A stretch of 64,000 bases of DNA from Vacuolonema iberomarrocanum LEGE 07170 (GCA_015207365.1 JADEXA010000001.1:62001-126000); one strand, 5' to 3'. Numbered from the stretch's first letter, positions 38,586-46,814 are shown. A program made the numbers and translations. The notes: a model not told the origin generated them from the sequence alone.

Positions 38586-38915
38586 ATCATCGCCTGTATC
38601 CCCTGCCATGTCGAGCAGTACGATGGTATGCAGGCTCTGCTCGCGAATCTGGATGTAGTTGTCGAAGCGCTCTTGAGCTGTCGTTGTGCCGAATAGGGAT
38701 GTGTTGTTGAAGAGGGGAGAGAGTTCGAGGATGTCGATGCCGAGCTCGAAATCTAAGATGCGGTCATCGCCATCGGTTGTGCTTTCGTAGAGGAAGCGAT
38801 CGCCTCCCCCTGCCCAATCAAGGTATTGCGATCGCGCCTCCCCCGTTCAGGACATCGTCGCCGCTATTGCCGGTCAGTGTGTTGCGATCGCCCATTCCGC
38901 ATAGGGTGTAGAGAC
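38586..38915 (-). pseudogene. C-terminal remnant of an RTX-type calcium-binding protein
   Basis: On the minus strand the region reads in pieces: MGDRNTLTGNSGDDVLNGG, then after frame changes RNTLIGQ, then DRFLYESTTDGDDRILDFEL and GIDILELSPLFNNTSLFGTT to a stop at 38586. GGxGxDxLxG-type nonapeptides followed by a DRI-DF---D-I-LS block are typical of the C-terminus of secreted hemolysin-type Ca2+-binding proteins. At least two frame breaks near 38815-38845 show it is dead. Confidence 0.75.
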
Positions 38916-39008
38916 TGTGGAAATCACGCTTTAGAGTATCTCTTTGAAAGATTAGAAAATTGGCTTAGGCTCAAAGGTAAAGCATCGCTTAAACATGTGT
39001 CTGTAAGC

Positions 39009-39150
39009 TACTCAAAGGTAGAACTAAGATGCCAATGGGAATGCTTAATATTTCCGAGTTCGTTCTTGCTTTGCTTGAAACCAAATTCCACCCAGTTCCT
39101 CAACCCATAAAGGTCGCCGACTTGTTTGTAGGAAATATCATCACCCCGCG
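39009..39150 (-). pseudogene. transposase fragment (IS4/IS701-like)
   Basis: The minus strand encodes ISYKQVGDLYGLRNWVEFGF directly followed by KQSKNELG, a stretch typical of the C-terminal part of cyanobacterial IS701/IS4-type transposases (YGLRxWVEYGFKQxKxELGWADFR). Similarity ends after ELG and a stop follows at 39009. No inverted ends or other parts of the IS can be recognised. Confidence 0.65.
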
Positions 39151-39364
39151 TCATCACCATCTAGGTCAAGGCAGATGGTAATTGCCTCACCAATTTCGGG
39201 TTTGCTGCGAGGGCAACAGTTTTAAGTCGGTGAGACGAATTAAACATAAAACTAATGTAGGATGGGTTAGCACAGCGTAACCCATGCTGTATACAGCTTT
39301 GATGCGTTAGGCATAGCCATAACGCATCCGACACAAGATTCTGCCGACCTTACGTATCAAAAAG

Positions 39365-39856
39365 GTGAAGATAGGTTTCAGCCCAACTGTGATTCGACGA
39401 GCAACACCCACTGAAGCAGAAACGCTAAGTGCCTTGGCATTGCGTTCAAAAGCCTATTGGGGCTACGATGCGGCGTTTATGGCGGCTTGTGTGGAGGAAC
39501 TGACGGTTTCAGCCATACGGATTCAAACGAACCCAACCTATGTGCTTGAAGAAAATGAGCGAGTTTTGGGGTTCTACATGCTGGAGTCACCCAACGGCAG
39601 AGACATTGAGTTGGGGTTTCTATTCGTGGAGCCAGATGCCATCGGACAGGGTTACGGCAAGCAACTGATGCGTCACGCGAAGGCAAAAGCATCAGAGCTT
39701 GGCTACCAAGCCATTCTCATCCAAGGCGATCCAAACGCAGAGCCATTCTATCGAGCCATGGGTGGGGAAAGAATTGGTAGCCAGCCGTCTGCAAGCATGC
39801 CGGGTCGCGAATTACCATCGCTCAGAATTAATCTAGGATCTAACCAGATGTCTTGA
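39365..39856 (+). CDS. GNAT-family N-acetyltransferase
   Basis: The 163-residue GNAT protein starts with TVIRRATPTEAETLSALALR, then AYWGYDAAFMAACVEEL, and has the acetyl-CoA loop FLFVEPDAIGQGYGKQLMRH (motif A, Q/RxxGxG/A) and DPNAEPFYRAMGGER near the end. Its acceptor is unknown. The start is GTG 39365. The gene overlaps an in-frame TTG of the next gene by four bases, or lies 14 bp before its preferred ATG. Confidence 0.9.
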   Translation: MKIGFSPTVIRRATPTEAETLSALALRSKAYWGYDAAFMAACVEELTVSAIRIQTNPTYVLEENERVLGFYMLESPNGRDIELGFLFVEPDAIGQGYGKQLMRHAKAKASELGYQAILIQGDPNAEPFYRAMGGERIGSQPSASMPGRELPSLRINLGSNQMS

Positions 39857-39870
39857 GAGCACACACCGCT

Positions 39871-40248
39871 ATGAGTCTAGAAATTGAAACCCAAATCCGC
39901 GAGTGCGAAGAAAGACTCTATGCGGCCATGCTGGCCTCCGATGTAGCGGAATTGGATGCCCTCATTGCCGACGACTTGCTTTTTGTCGGCCCCACAGGTG
40001 ACTTGGCTACCAAAGCCATGGACTTAGAGCTGCATCGCACCGGTGGGACTAAATTCCATGAGCTAGTCCCCAAGGAGCTAGAGATCGGCGTTCGTAGCGA
40101 TCGCGTCGTTCTGGTCGTCGCCAAAGTTTTCTTGAGCGGCTCATTTCTAGGCAACGCCTTTGCAGGCGATCATCGCTACCTGAGAATGTGGCAAAACGGC
40201 GAAAACGGCTGGCAAATTGTCGGGGGCAGTGTTATGCCAATTCCATGA
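39871..40248 (+). CDS. NTF2-like protein (DUF4440 type)
   Basis: The 125-residue protein has the DUF4440 pattern: ECEERLYAAMLASDVAELDAL, IADDLLFVGPTGDLATK, a central beta sheet and RMWQNGENGWQIVGGSVMPIP. These NTF2-fold proteins are small-molecule binding or steroid-isomerase-like; the function is unknown. The last codons (ATGCCAATTCCATGA) fall inside the end of hairpin element B3, so the element appears to have supplied the C-terminus and stop. Confidence 0.88.
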   Translation: MSLEIETQIRECEERLYAAMLASDVAELDALIADDLLFVGPTGDLATKAMDLELHRTGGTKFHELVPKELEIGVRSDRVVLVVAKVFLSGSFLGNAFAGDHRYLRMWQNGENGWQIVGGSVMPIP

Positions 40249-40320
40249 AACCCAAAACCAGATAATTTTTTGAAACCCTTGTGCTTCGAGGGTTTCAAAA
40301 AATTATCTGTAGCAGGTTCT
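40237..40320 (-). repeat. hairpin element family B, copy 3 (inverted, right side degenerate)
   Basis: The left end CCAATTCCATGAAACCCAAAA is the complement of the usual right end of family B. A perfect 21-bp stem (40259-40279 with 40289-40309, nine-base loop) follows. The usual far end is not recognisable. The stop codon of the DUF4440 gene lies inside the element. Confidence 0.85.
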
Positions 40321-40373
40321 TAAAGAAGTGGTGTTATCCCCATGGCCTGAACTCACGCTTCGTAGTTCTGGCC

Positions 40374-40559
40374 TCAACGCATATTCACTACTTTTGAGGA
40401 ATCCTGTTGCTTCCGCCGTTCTTGCAACGCCTTATCAATCAGCTTCGAAACGAGCCAAGAAACAGACCGCTCATCGGCTTCTGCCCATTCTTCTAATTCC
40501 TTTTTCCATTCGGCAGGAACGTAGGCTACTACTCTGTCTAAGTCTGTTTTGCCGCCCAT
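40374..40559 (-). CDS. small ribbon-helix-helix DNA-binding protein
   Basis: The 61-residue protein reads TDLDRVVAYVPAEWKKELEEW, then AEADERSVSWLVSKLIDKAL, then a basic tail. The short strand and two helices, with RSVSWLVSKLI as helix B, fit the CopG/Arc type. Such proteins bind palindromes as dimers and often repress their own gene. Directly upstream (40604-40655) is a dense set of CTAG-centred inverted repeats, between this gene and the divergent map gene. Confidence 0.8.
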   Translation of the reverse strand: MGGKTDLDRVVAYVPAEWKKELEEWAEADERSVSWLVSKLIDKALQERRKQQDSSKVVNMR

Positions 40560-40603
40560 ACTAACGTTTGCCCTTGCTTTTTCTTACACCCAGCATACAA
40601 GCA

Positions 40604-40655
40604 ACAGCCTAGCCTGTGGTGCGCTAGGCTAGGCTGTGCTAGCATGGCCTAGCAC
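40604..40655. promoter_or_regulatory. compound palindromic operator
   Basis: ACAGCCTAGCC (40604-40614) is inverted as GGCTAGGCTGT (40627-40637). A second palindrome GTGCTAG-N6-CTAGCAC spans 40636-40655 and shares the GT of the first. CTAGGC-type half-sites are repeated at 40624 and 40629. It lies 45 bp before the ribbon-helix-helix gene and 20 bp before the map ATG, and is the likely binding site of that regulator. Confidence 0.7.
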
Positions 40656-40674
40656 GAATAAGAGTCCTGCAGCA

Positions 40675-41499
40675 ATGAGCCAACAAAATCTGCTTTCCCT
40701 CTCTGCCAATGCCGCACCGCCTCCAACGCCTCGGGGACTTGTTTTGCTTTCCGCTAGGGAACTAGACAAAATGCGTCGGGTCGGAAAACTGGCGGCGAAT
40801 CTTCTGCATCATCTTGAACCCATGGTGCAACCTGGCGTGAGTACACAAGCCTTAAATGATGAGGCTGCACGTTGGATGAAAGCCCACGGTGCTGTCGGTG
40901 CTACCCTCGGCTATGCTCCTCCGGGGTATCCTCCATTCCCAGGCGCCATTTGCACTAGCCTCAACGAGGTAGTTTGTCACGGCATCCCGAACCCAAAGCA
41001 ACTTCTCAAAAACGGCGACATTATCAATATTGATGTGACCCCGATTCTGGATGGCTATCACGGCGATACCTCCAAAACATTTCTGGTGGGGCAGGTATCG
41101 GCAACCGCTCGAAAGCTGGTTGAAACGACGCAAGAAGCGATGCTGCGGGGAATTGCTGAAATTAAGCCCGGTGCAAGAATTGGTGATATCGGTGCCGCTA
41201 TTCAAGACTATGCCGAGGCCCATGGGTTCTCAGTTGTCCGAGATATGGTGGGGCATGGTGTGGGAAGACAGTTTCATACGGAGCCCCAGGTTCCACACTA
41301 TGGCAAACGCGGTCGTGGGTTAAAGTTGCGCTCTGGAATGGTATTTACGGTTGAACCGATGCTGAATGAGGGAACCTATGAGCTTGAGCTCCTCTCAGAT
41401 GGTTGGACTGTGCTTACGAAAGACAAAAAGCTCTCTGCACAGTTTGAGCACACCGTTGCTGTTACAAAAGATGGCGTGGAAATCTTGACTCTTGCTTGA
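40675..41499 (+). CDS. map: methionine aminopeptidase, type I
   Basis: Map removes the initiator methionine. The 274 residues carry the pita-bread metal ligands: INIDVTPILDGYHGDTSKTF (two Asp), VGHGVGRQFHTEPQVPHYG (His), MVFTVEPMLNEG (Glu) and QFEHTVAVT (Glu). The ATG at 40675 is chosen; an in-frame GTG at 40636 is inside the operator palindromes and so unlikely. The N-terminal extension of about 30 residues (Ser/Pro-rich) has no known function. Cyanobacteria often have several map genes. Confidence 0.95.
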   Translation: MSQQNLLSLSANAAPPPTPRGLVLLSARELDKMRRVGKLAANLLHHLEPMVQPGVSTQALNDEAARWMKAHGAVGATLGYAPPGYPPFPGAICTSLNEVVCHGIPNPKQLLKNGDIINIDVTPILDGYHGDTSKTFLVGQVSATARKLVETTQEAMLRGIAEIKPGARIGDIGAAIQDYAEAHGFSVVRDMVGHGVGRQFHTEPQVPHYGKRGRGLKLRSGMVFTVEPMLNEGTYELELLSDGWTVLTKDKKLSAQFEHTVAVTKDGVEILTLA

Positions 41500-42042
41500 A
41501 GATCTTGCGGCCAATGAATAGCTCTGCACGGGTAGCTCGATTGTCTATTAACAAATCCTAAAAAATAATTCTTGCACTCAAGGAACCCGGTCCCTACTGC
41601 GATGACTACAACATTGAGAATCAAACAAAGGGACCGGGTTCCTCAAGCCTTAATCGTTATTCCAAGCGTTAAATTTCTAAACACTTCTAAACATTAGCGT
41701 TAGCTTTATTAAATATCCCCTATTTGAATCTTTGGTAGGATTCAAGTGGAGATGTGTGAGCTAAAAGACAATCCATAGACGCCCCAGTACGCTGCTTGAG
41801 AGGGGTTGTTTTTTTAGGGATTGCTAACTGGTAGTCCGTTACGTTTCTAGGTCTACCATGCTCAAAAAGTTTCACTCAAGCTATTGATCCACGAGTCCGA
41901 TATTCTTTCGGGCACTTATTAGCAAGCATTTCACTGAAGCTTGTCGAGGCATTCAGCCGCTGCCAATGGCATGGGGTTGTATGTTCAGCGCAGTGGAAAT
42001 GCTGATACTAAAGTCGCTCGGAGGCGATCGCACCCTGCCCTT
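41500..42042. other. 543-bp intergenic region with hairpin I
   Basis: AGGAACCCGGTCCCT (41581-41595) pairs perfectly with AGGGACCGGGTTCCT (41629-41643) around a 33-base loop. The rest (41650-42040) contains no supported gene; it should hold the promoter of the NafY-like gene at 42043. Confidence 0.7.
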
Positions 42043-42792
42043 ATGGAGACACTCATGACCAACCAACCTATTTCAGAAGAAGTTGCGTTTCGAATTGCCC
42101 TGGCCGCCAGAGCATTGCCGGATACCTCGGTGGGTGACCTCATCGAAGCGTTGCAAACCAACCTGGGTGACGAGCTCACGGAAGAATCGCTAGCTAACCT
42201 TACGGTGACTCAACTCAAGCGATCGTTTGGCAATATCTACGAAGTGGATGGGGAATGGGAAGGCGAAGACGCCGACAATCAAGATATCGAAGCATTTAAA
42301 GAAGCCGTTCGCATTTTGTGGGGTGAAATCGAAGAATGTGAGAACCCCTTACCCATCGAGCCGTATCAAGATGGCGATATGCCCAACTCGTTGCGGATTG
42401 CTGTGGCCTCCAACACCGCTGAGAAACTGGATGGGCACTTTGGTTCCTGCCATCGCTATTTGGTCTATCAGCTATCCGCAGATGCCCTCAAGCTGATCGA
42501 GGTGCGTTCCGCATTGGAGGCTGAGGAAAGTGGGGACAAAAACCAGTTCCGGGTGAATTTGATTCGCGATTGTCCATTGCTGTATGTGGTGTCGATTGGA
42601 GGCCCTGCTGCGGCCAAAGTCATTCAGGCCAACATCTACCCCATGAAGATCGAAGCTGGGGGCGATATTCGCGACATTTTGGCGGATTTGCAACAGGCGA
42701 TCGCCACCTCGCCACCGCCCTGGTTGGCCAAAATCCTAGGGGTAGGAGCCGACAAACGCGTGAAAAACTACACTGCTAGTACGCCAAGCTAA
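42043..42792 (+). CDS. NafY/NifX-like dinitrogenase cofactor-binding protein
   Basis: The 249-residue protein has a helical N-terminal domain (about 8-75: EEVAFRIALAARALPDTSVG, LTVTQLKRSFG) like the N-domain of NafY, an acidic linker, and a C-terminal NifX/NifB-type domain (about 112-225: RIAVASNTAEKLDGHFGSCH, LLYVVSIGGPAAAKVIQANI). These proteins bind FeMo-co or its precursor NifB-co. No nif gene is seen nearby, so a role in nitrogenase is inferred. ATG 42043 is chosen; ATG 42055 is also possible. The 114-residue unknown gene follows after 84 bp. Confidence 0.82.
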   Translation: METLMTNQPISEEVAFRIALAARALPDTSVGDLIEALQTNLGDELTEESLANLTVTQLKRSFGNIYEVDGEWEGEDADNQDIEAFKEAVRILWGEIEECENPLPIEPYQDGDMPNSLRIAVASNTAEKLDGHFGSCHRYLVYQLSADALKLIEVRSALEAEESGDKNQFRVNLIRDCPLLYVVSIGGPAAAKVIQANIYPMKIEAGGDIRDILADLQQAIATSPPPWLAKILGVGADKRVKNYTASTPS

Positions 42793-42876
42793 GTTTGGCA
42801 GGGCAAAGCGAAAGACCAACACTTCACAGGCTTTGCCCTGCTCATCAACCTATTACTTTTTCTACGATCAAACATC

Positions 42877-43221
42877 ATGAGTATTCAGAGCAAGCAACAA
42901 CGCATTCAGGAGATTCGACACGTTACAGGACTCGGCGCAACCCACTTTGCAGACTTGGTTCGCGTCGCACAAGTTATTCATCACCCCAGTGGGGGTGTTT
43001 CTGGTCTGAGCCTTGAGGTAGATTGGTTAGATTTTGGTATTCCGGCAACGGTTGCTGAAAATTTGCGATCGCTCGGTCAGAAGTATCAATACGAGTCGCC
43101 CCATGTGGATATCGATTTGATTTGGGATGATTTGGCTCCGGAGACCCGCAGTTGGTTCATCGCCCATCGCAGCGATCTGTGGCGCATTGAAGAAACATTT
43201 CCCCCTTTGGATGAGGACTGA
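42877..43221 (+). CDS. conserved-looking protein of unknown function (114 aa)
   Basis: I do not recognise a family. The protein is soluble and acidic, with a possible N-terminal helical pair (QQRIQEIRHVTGLGATHFAD), the loop VIHHPSGGVSGLSLEVDWLD, and an aromatic-rich C-terminal part (DIDLIWDDLAPETRSWFIAH). ATG 42877 is clear. It follows the NafY-like gene on the same strand, which suggests a shared transcript. Its TGA stop is immediately continued by TATCAAATC, the end of hairpin element A3. Confidence 0.65.
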   Translation: MSIQSKQQRIQEIRHVTGLGATHFADLVRVAQVIHHPSGGVSGLSLEVDWLDFGIPATVAENLRSLGQKYQYESPHVDIDLIWDDLAPETRSWFIAHRSDLWRIEETFPPLDED

Positions 43222-43325
43222 TATCAAATCTGGTTGAAGAACCCAAATAATCGTTTGCGCCCGCTGTAACGCAGCGGGCGCAAACGATTATTTGGGTCTT
43301 ACGGTTATTTAACCGGACTTGATAG
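43219..43325 (+). repeat. hairpin element family A, copy 3
   Basis: TGATATCAAATCTGG on the left and AACCGGACTTGATA on the right enclose a perfect 26-bp stem (43241-43266 with 43272-43297, five-base loop). The stem differs from copies 2 and 5 at several places (AATAATCG instead of ACTATCG; GCGC instead of GTGC), each change matched in the other arm. Confidence 0.92.
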
Positions 43326-43327
43326 GC

Positions 43328-43400
43328 TATTAAGTCTGGTTGAAGAATCCCAAAGTTTTTAGCCCGCTGCACTGCAGCGGGCTAAAAACTTTGGGGCTTT
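43328..43400 (+). repeat. hairpin element family A, copy 4 (right end lost)
   Basis: It follows copy 3 directly. The left flank TTAAGTCTGGTTGAAGAA is conserved; the stem (43349-43371 with 43373-43395, 23 bp perfect, one-base loop) has a different outer sequence (CCCAAAGTTTTTAG) but the same inner CCCGCTG/CAGCGGG. The usual right flank is absent. Confidence 0.88.
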
Positions 43401-43461
43401 AGAGCGATAGTCGTCATAGCGGGAGTAGAATGCCCCAAGATTTTTCGCTAGGAGCCGAGCC

Positions 43462-43776
43462 ATGTCACATTTCCCAAAACAACTTCGTTCGCTTCCCAAG
43501 TTTGATGGCCCGTTTGATGCCTTCAAGTTAGAAGCGAAAGCTTGCGATGTGCTGTTTGCATCCTATCCACCTGGAACGGTGATTGAGCCCCATTCCCACG
43601 AAACGGATAATGTGGGCGTGATTACCCAGGGGGAGCTCATTCTTGTGATGGATGGCCAAGAGACGCGATATGGCGTAGGCGAGTGGTACCATGTGCCCGC
43701 TCAGGCGATGCATGCTGCACGGTTTGACCAAGAGACCTCTGAGATTGAGTTTTGGTTTTATCCACAGTCGGAATAG
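43462..43776 (+). CDS. small cupin-fold protein
   Basis: The 104 residues form a single cupin domain: PPGTVIEPHSHETDNVGVIT (first cupin motif with two His) and the second motif GEWYHVPAQAMHAARF. The conserved His and Glu/Asp residues suggest a metal site. Single-domain cupins have very diverse roles, and no substrate can be inferred. A Shine-Dalgarno-like AGGAG lies just upstream of ATG 43462. Confidence 0.88.
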   Translation: MSHFPKQLRSLPKFDGPFDAFKLEAKACDVLFASYPPGTVIEPHSHETDNVGVITQGELILVMDGQETRYGVGEWYHVPAQAMHAARFDQETSEIEFWFYPQSE

Positions 43777-43871
43777 GATCTGTGGCAGGCTAACAAGCTT
43801 GCTTCAAATGTATTTGCTGCGGAATCATGCAAAGCGTCCGTAATCCAAAGCCAATACGTTGATGTGATAGG

Positions 43872-44828
43872 TTGAACTGGCCAATTCGGGTATGGGCTGT
43901 GGGGATCCGGCTAAAGCAATATTCGCGCAAACGAAAGCAATGGCTGATCGCCGTCGTAGGGATGCTTGCTCTTGCTTACGCTTCAACTGGGCTGCTTCTC
44001 GCCCTGCGGCAACAACATTTGATTTACCGCCCTGCACCAGAACTGTCGATGCAGCCTGATGCTCCAGACTTCAACCTGCCCTACGAGGAGGTGTGGATAC
44101 CGATCGCAGGTTCTCAAGAACGACTCCATGGCTGGTGGATTCCGGCTCCCACTCCACAGGAGAACTTTGCTGTTTTGCCAGAGGAACCGACCAACATCCT
44201 CACTTCTCCCAAGGTGATGTTGTATCTCTATGGGGTGGGTCGGAATATGGGGGACTACAATTACCTCGCTCGGGTATCGGCCTTTCGTCAGCTTGGCTTT
44301 TCGGTTCTTGTGTTCGACTATCGGGGATATGGCTTGAGTGAGGGAGACTTTCCTAACGAGTCACAGGTTTATCAGGACAGTCAGGCGGCCTGGAACTACC
44401 TGCAGGATGTACGTCAGATTCCACCGGAACAAATTGTGATTTATGGGGAGTCGTTGGGTGGGGCGATCGCCCTAGACCTAGCAAATCAGCATCCCGAAGC
44501 GGGGGGCTTGATCATCCAAAGTTCGTTTACCACAATGGCAGAGGCGATCGCGCACCGGAGATTGCTGCAACTTTTCCCCATCGACTGGCTGTTAACGGAA
44601 CGCTTTGACTCGCTCTCGAACGTGCGATCGCTCCAGGTTCCTGTCCTGTTTCTACATGGCAGCGATGACTCTGTGGTGCCACCAGAAATGAGCCAACGGT
44701 TGTATGATGCAGCTCCTGAGCCAAAGCAGTTGTTTTTGATTCCTGGTGCCGATCATGTGCGGATCTATCAACCGGGAGAGCAGTCCTACCTAAAAGCAAT
44801 TCAACGGTTTGTTGAGTCGCTGCCATAA
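43872..44828 (+). CDS. membrane-anchored alpha/beta hydrolase
   Basis: The roughly 318-residue protein has a basic N-terminus and a signal anchor (WLIAVVGMLALAYASTGLLL), then an alpha/beta hydrolase of the YfhR/BEM46 type: YLYGVGRNMGDYNYLARV, VFDYRGYGLSEGDFP, the nucleophile IYGESLGGAIAL, LFLHGSDDSVVPPE (acid) and GADHVRIY (His). It probably acts on an ester at the outer face of the plasma membrane; the substrate is unknown. The TTG start at 43872 is uncertain; GTG 43899 is an alternative. Confidence 0.85.
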   Translation: MNWPIRVWAVGIRLKQYSRKRKQWLIAVVGMLALAYASTGLLLALRQQHLIYRPAPELSMQPDAPDFNLPYEEVWIPIAGSQERLHGWWIPAPTPQENFAVLPEEPTNILTSPKVMLYLYGVGRNMGDYNYLARVSAFRQLGFSVLVFDYRGYGLSEGDFPNESQVYQDSQAAWNYLQDVRQIPPEQIVIYGESLGGAIALDLANQHPEAGGLIIQSSFTTMAEAIAHRRLLQLFPIDWLLTERFDSLSNVRSLQVPVLFLHGSDDSVVPPEMSQRLYDAAPEPKQLFLIPGADHVRIYQPGEQSYLKAIQRFVESLP

Positions 44829-44848
44829 AGTAAGAGCCAACTCCCCAG

Positions 44849-45724
44849 TCATCGGAGTGACGCCTGTCGAAACGGTTCCAACCCTTTGTACATGTGATCA
44901 AAGAATGCCTGCACTCGGGCATTTCGCCGCAGGTCACGATGGGTGAGCAGCCAGATATCGGTACCAAAGCCATCCAGGACATCGCTCAGTCGCACTAACT
45001 TGTCACTGCGCTCAGCGTAGGCTACGGGGAGAATGCAGGCTCCTCCCCCTGCTTCGGCCATGATGAACTGGGCCGCAAAGTTATCAACCCGGAAGCGAAC
45101 CTGTTCCGCTGACACATGCTTTTCCATCCAAGCATCTATCATGCGGGCATTGGCGAGCGGATCCCAACCAATCCACGGCAGGTCATCCCAATGACTTGGG
45201 GGTGTATTGGCGATCGCCGGATGAGCATACACCGCGTAGTCTGTGTGGAATGCCCGCCGACCAACGAGGGTCTCATCGGGCTGTCGGGTTACGCGCATGG
45301 CAATGTCGGCCTCCCGCCGCGTCAGGCTATGAACGCGGATAGTACCGGATACTAATTCCAAAGTGATTTGGGGATATTGCGTCTTAAAGCCCTCCAACAA
45401 ATCCGCGTGAAACAACACAAATGCATTTAAAAGGGCAACGCGCAAAACTCCAGAAAGCAAGCTTTCCTTCCCCTTGACTCCCCGTTGCAAATTGTCTGAC
45501 TCCACCTCCATGGCTTCAGCCGCTTTGACCGCTTGTTCCCCATAGTTGGTGAGGACAAGGCGACCGCTAACATTTTCAACGACTTTTGAGTCCAGATCCG
45601 CCTCCAACATGCGGAGTCGGCGAGACACCGTGCTGATATCCATGCCCAGCTTTGCCGCCGTTTTCTGCAATGTCCCTTCCCGGTGAAACGTGAGTAACAC
45701 CTGGAGGTCAGACCAGTTCACCAT
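44849..45724 (-). CDS. LysR-family transcriptional regulator, type 2
   Basis: From ATG 45724 the product is 291 residues: helix-turn-helix at 3-62 (LLTFHREGTLQKTAAKLGMD, ISTVSRRLRMLEADL) and an effector domain. It differs from the two paralogues at 18463 and 62133 and looks closer to the CrgA/AaeR-like group (TRREADIAMRVTRQPDETL). It is divergent from a haloalkane dehalogenase-like gene (109 bp between starts), which it probably regulates. Upstream in-frame sequence to 45910 overlaps that gene and is not family-like. Confidence 0.92.
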   Translation of the reverse strand: MVNWSDLQVLLTFHREGTLQKTAAKLGMDISTVSRRLRMLEADLDSKVVENVSGRLVLTNYGEQAVKAAEAMEVESDNLQRGVKGKESLLSGVLRVALLNAFVLFHADLLEGFKTQYPQITLELVSGTIRVHSLTRREADIAMRVTRQPDETLVGRRAFHTDYAVYAHPAIANTPPSHWDDLPWIGWDPLANARMIDAWMEKHVSAEQVRFRVDNFAAQFIMAEAGGGACILPVAYAERSDKLVRLSDVLDGFGTDIWLLTHRDLRRNARVQAFFDHMYKGLEPFRQASLR

Positions 45725-45833
45725 AGGACTGCGCCCTTGTTTGCATTTCTGCAAATCATACTTGAACTTATGGGGAATGACATCGCATTTTTGCAAGCCT
45801 AGAATTGATGCAACCCCTACGGAGAATGCATCT

Positions 45834-46814
45834 ATGCCCGGAAACACGCCTATAGCCAGAGTCACATCTACAACGGCAATCACATCTACGACTGGAAACA
45901 GTAGCGTCAATCAAGATTGGACCTTTGGTGGCACATGGCCGTATCGACCCCGGTGGTTCAATAGCGCGGATGGCCGCATGCATTATGTGGATGAAGGGCC
46001 ACGCAATGGACGTCCGATTGTGATGGTTCACGGCAATCCCACCTGGGGCTATTTGTATCGCCGCTTCATTGCAGCAGTTACCCAGGCAGGGTATCGGGCG
46101 ATCGCCCTAGACCACCTTGGTTTTGGTCGCTCTGACAAACCCGACAAGCCCCAGCTTTACCAGATTCCCCACCATGGCGATCGCTGTGAAGCGTTGCTCG
46201 AATCCCTCGATTTGAAGGATGCAACGATTGTTGTGCAGGACTGGGGTGGCCCGATTGGGCTGACTTGGGCAGCTCGACATCCCGAACGCGTCCATAGCCT
46301 CGTTGTGCTCAATACCTTTGCCCATCGCCCTCCAGGAAAGGTACCGATTCCATTGCCGCTACGACTATTTCGCACACCCATCATTGGTGAGGTCATGGTC
46401 AAAGGGCTGAATGCGTTTGTGAAGCTCTTTTTGTTCAAGGCTGGGTTGGTGTATCCAGAGCGGCTGGGCGATCGCGAAAAAGCTGCCTATCTCGCACCCC
46501 ACCCCACTTGGTCATCACGCACATCCATGCTGGTGTTCCCGCGAGAAATTCCGGCAGGCTCCAAGGGCAGGGTCAGCGACTTTGTCGCCGGGATTCACGA
46601 CCCATTGGTAAAAGCCTTCTCTCACAAGCCCGTTTTCATTGCTTGGCCAATGCAAGACGTCGCCTTTACCCCCGACTTCCTCGATAACCTCTGGCTCCAA
46701 GATTTTCCCAACGCAGAAGTTATGCGCATTCATGATGCAGGGCATTACATCCAAGAAGATGCTCATGAAAAAGTCATTCCAAAACTTCTTGATTTCCTCG
46801 CAAGAAATACGTGA
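45834..46814 (+). CDS. haloalkane dehalogenase-like alpha/beta hydrolase
   Basis: The 326-residue protein has HLD-type motifs: VMVHGNPTWGYLYRRF (oxyanion HGNPTW), the nucleophile Asp in VVQDWGGPIGLTWA, a charge-relay Asp near WPMQDVAFTP and the catalytic His in HDAGHYIQEDAHE. Haloalkane dehalogenases cleave carbon-halogen bonds with an Asp nucleophile, a Trp after it (DWGG) helping to bind halide. Dehalogenase activity is inferred from these residues. ATG 45834 has GGAG ten bases upstream; in-frame codons before it overlap the divergent LysR gene. Confidence 0.87.
   Translation: MPGNTPIARVTSTTAITSTTGNSSVNQDWTFGGTWPYRPRWFNSADGRMHYVDEGPRNGRPIVMVHGNPTWGYLYRRFIAAVTQAGYRAIALDHLGFGRSDKPDKPQLYQIPHHGDRCEALLESLDLKDATIVVQDWGGPIGLTWAARHPERVHSLVVLNTFAHRPPGKVPIPLPLRLFRTPIIGEVMVKGLNAFVKLFLFKAGLVYPERLGDREKAAYLAPHPTWSSRTSMLVFPREIPAGSKGRVSDFVAGIHDPLVKAFSHKPVFIAWPMQDVAFTPDFLDNLWLQDFPNAEVMRIHDAGHYIQEDAHEKVIPKLLDFLARNT

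Noticed and set aside
38826..39110. 94-codon plus-strand open frame
   Set aside because: It runs antisense to both the RTX remnant and the transposase fragment, which have clear family signatures on the minus strand.
40636..40674. GTG start for map at 40636
   Set aside because: It lies inside the operator palindromes and adds 13 non-conserved residues; the ATG at 40675 fits better.
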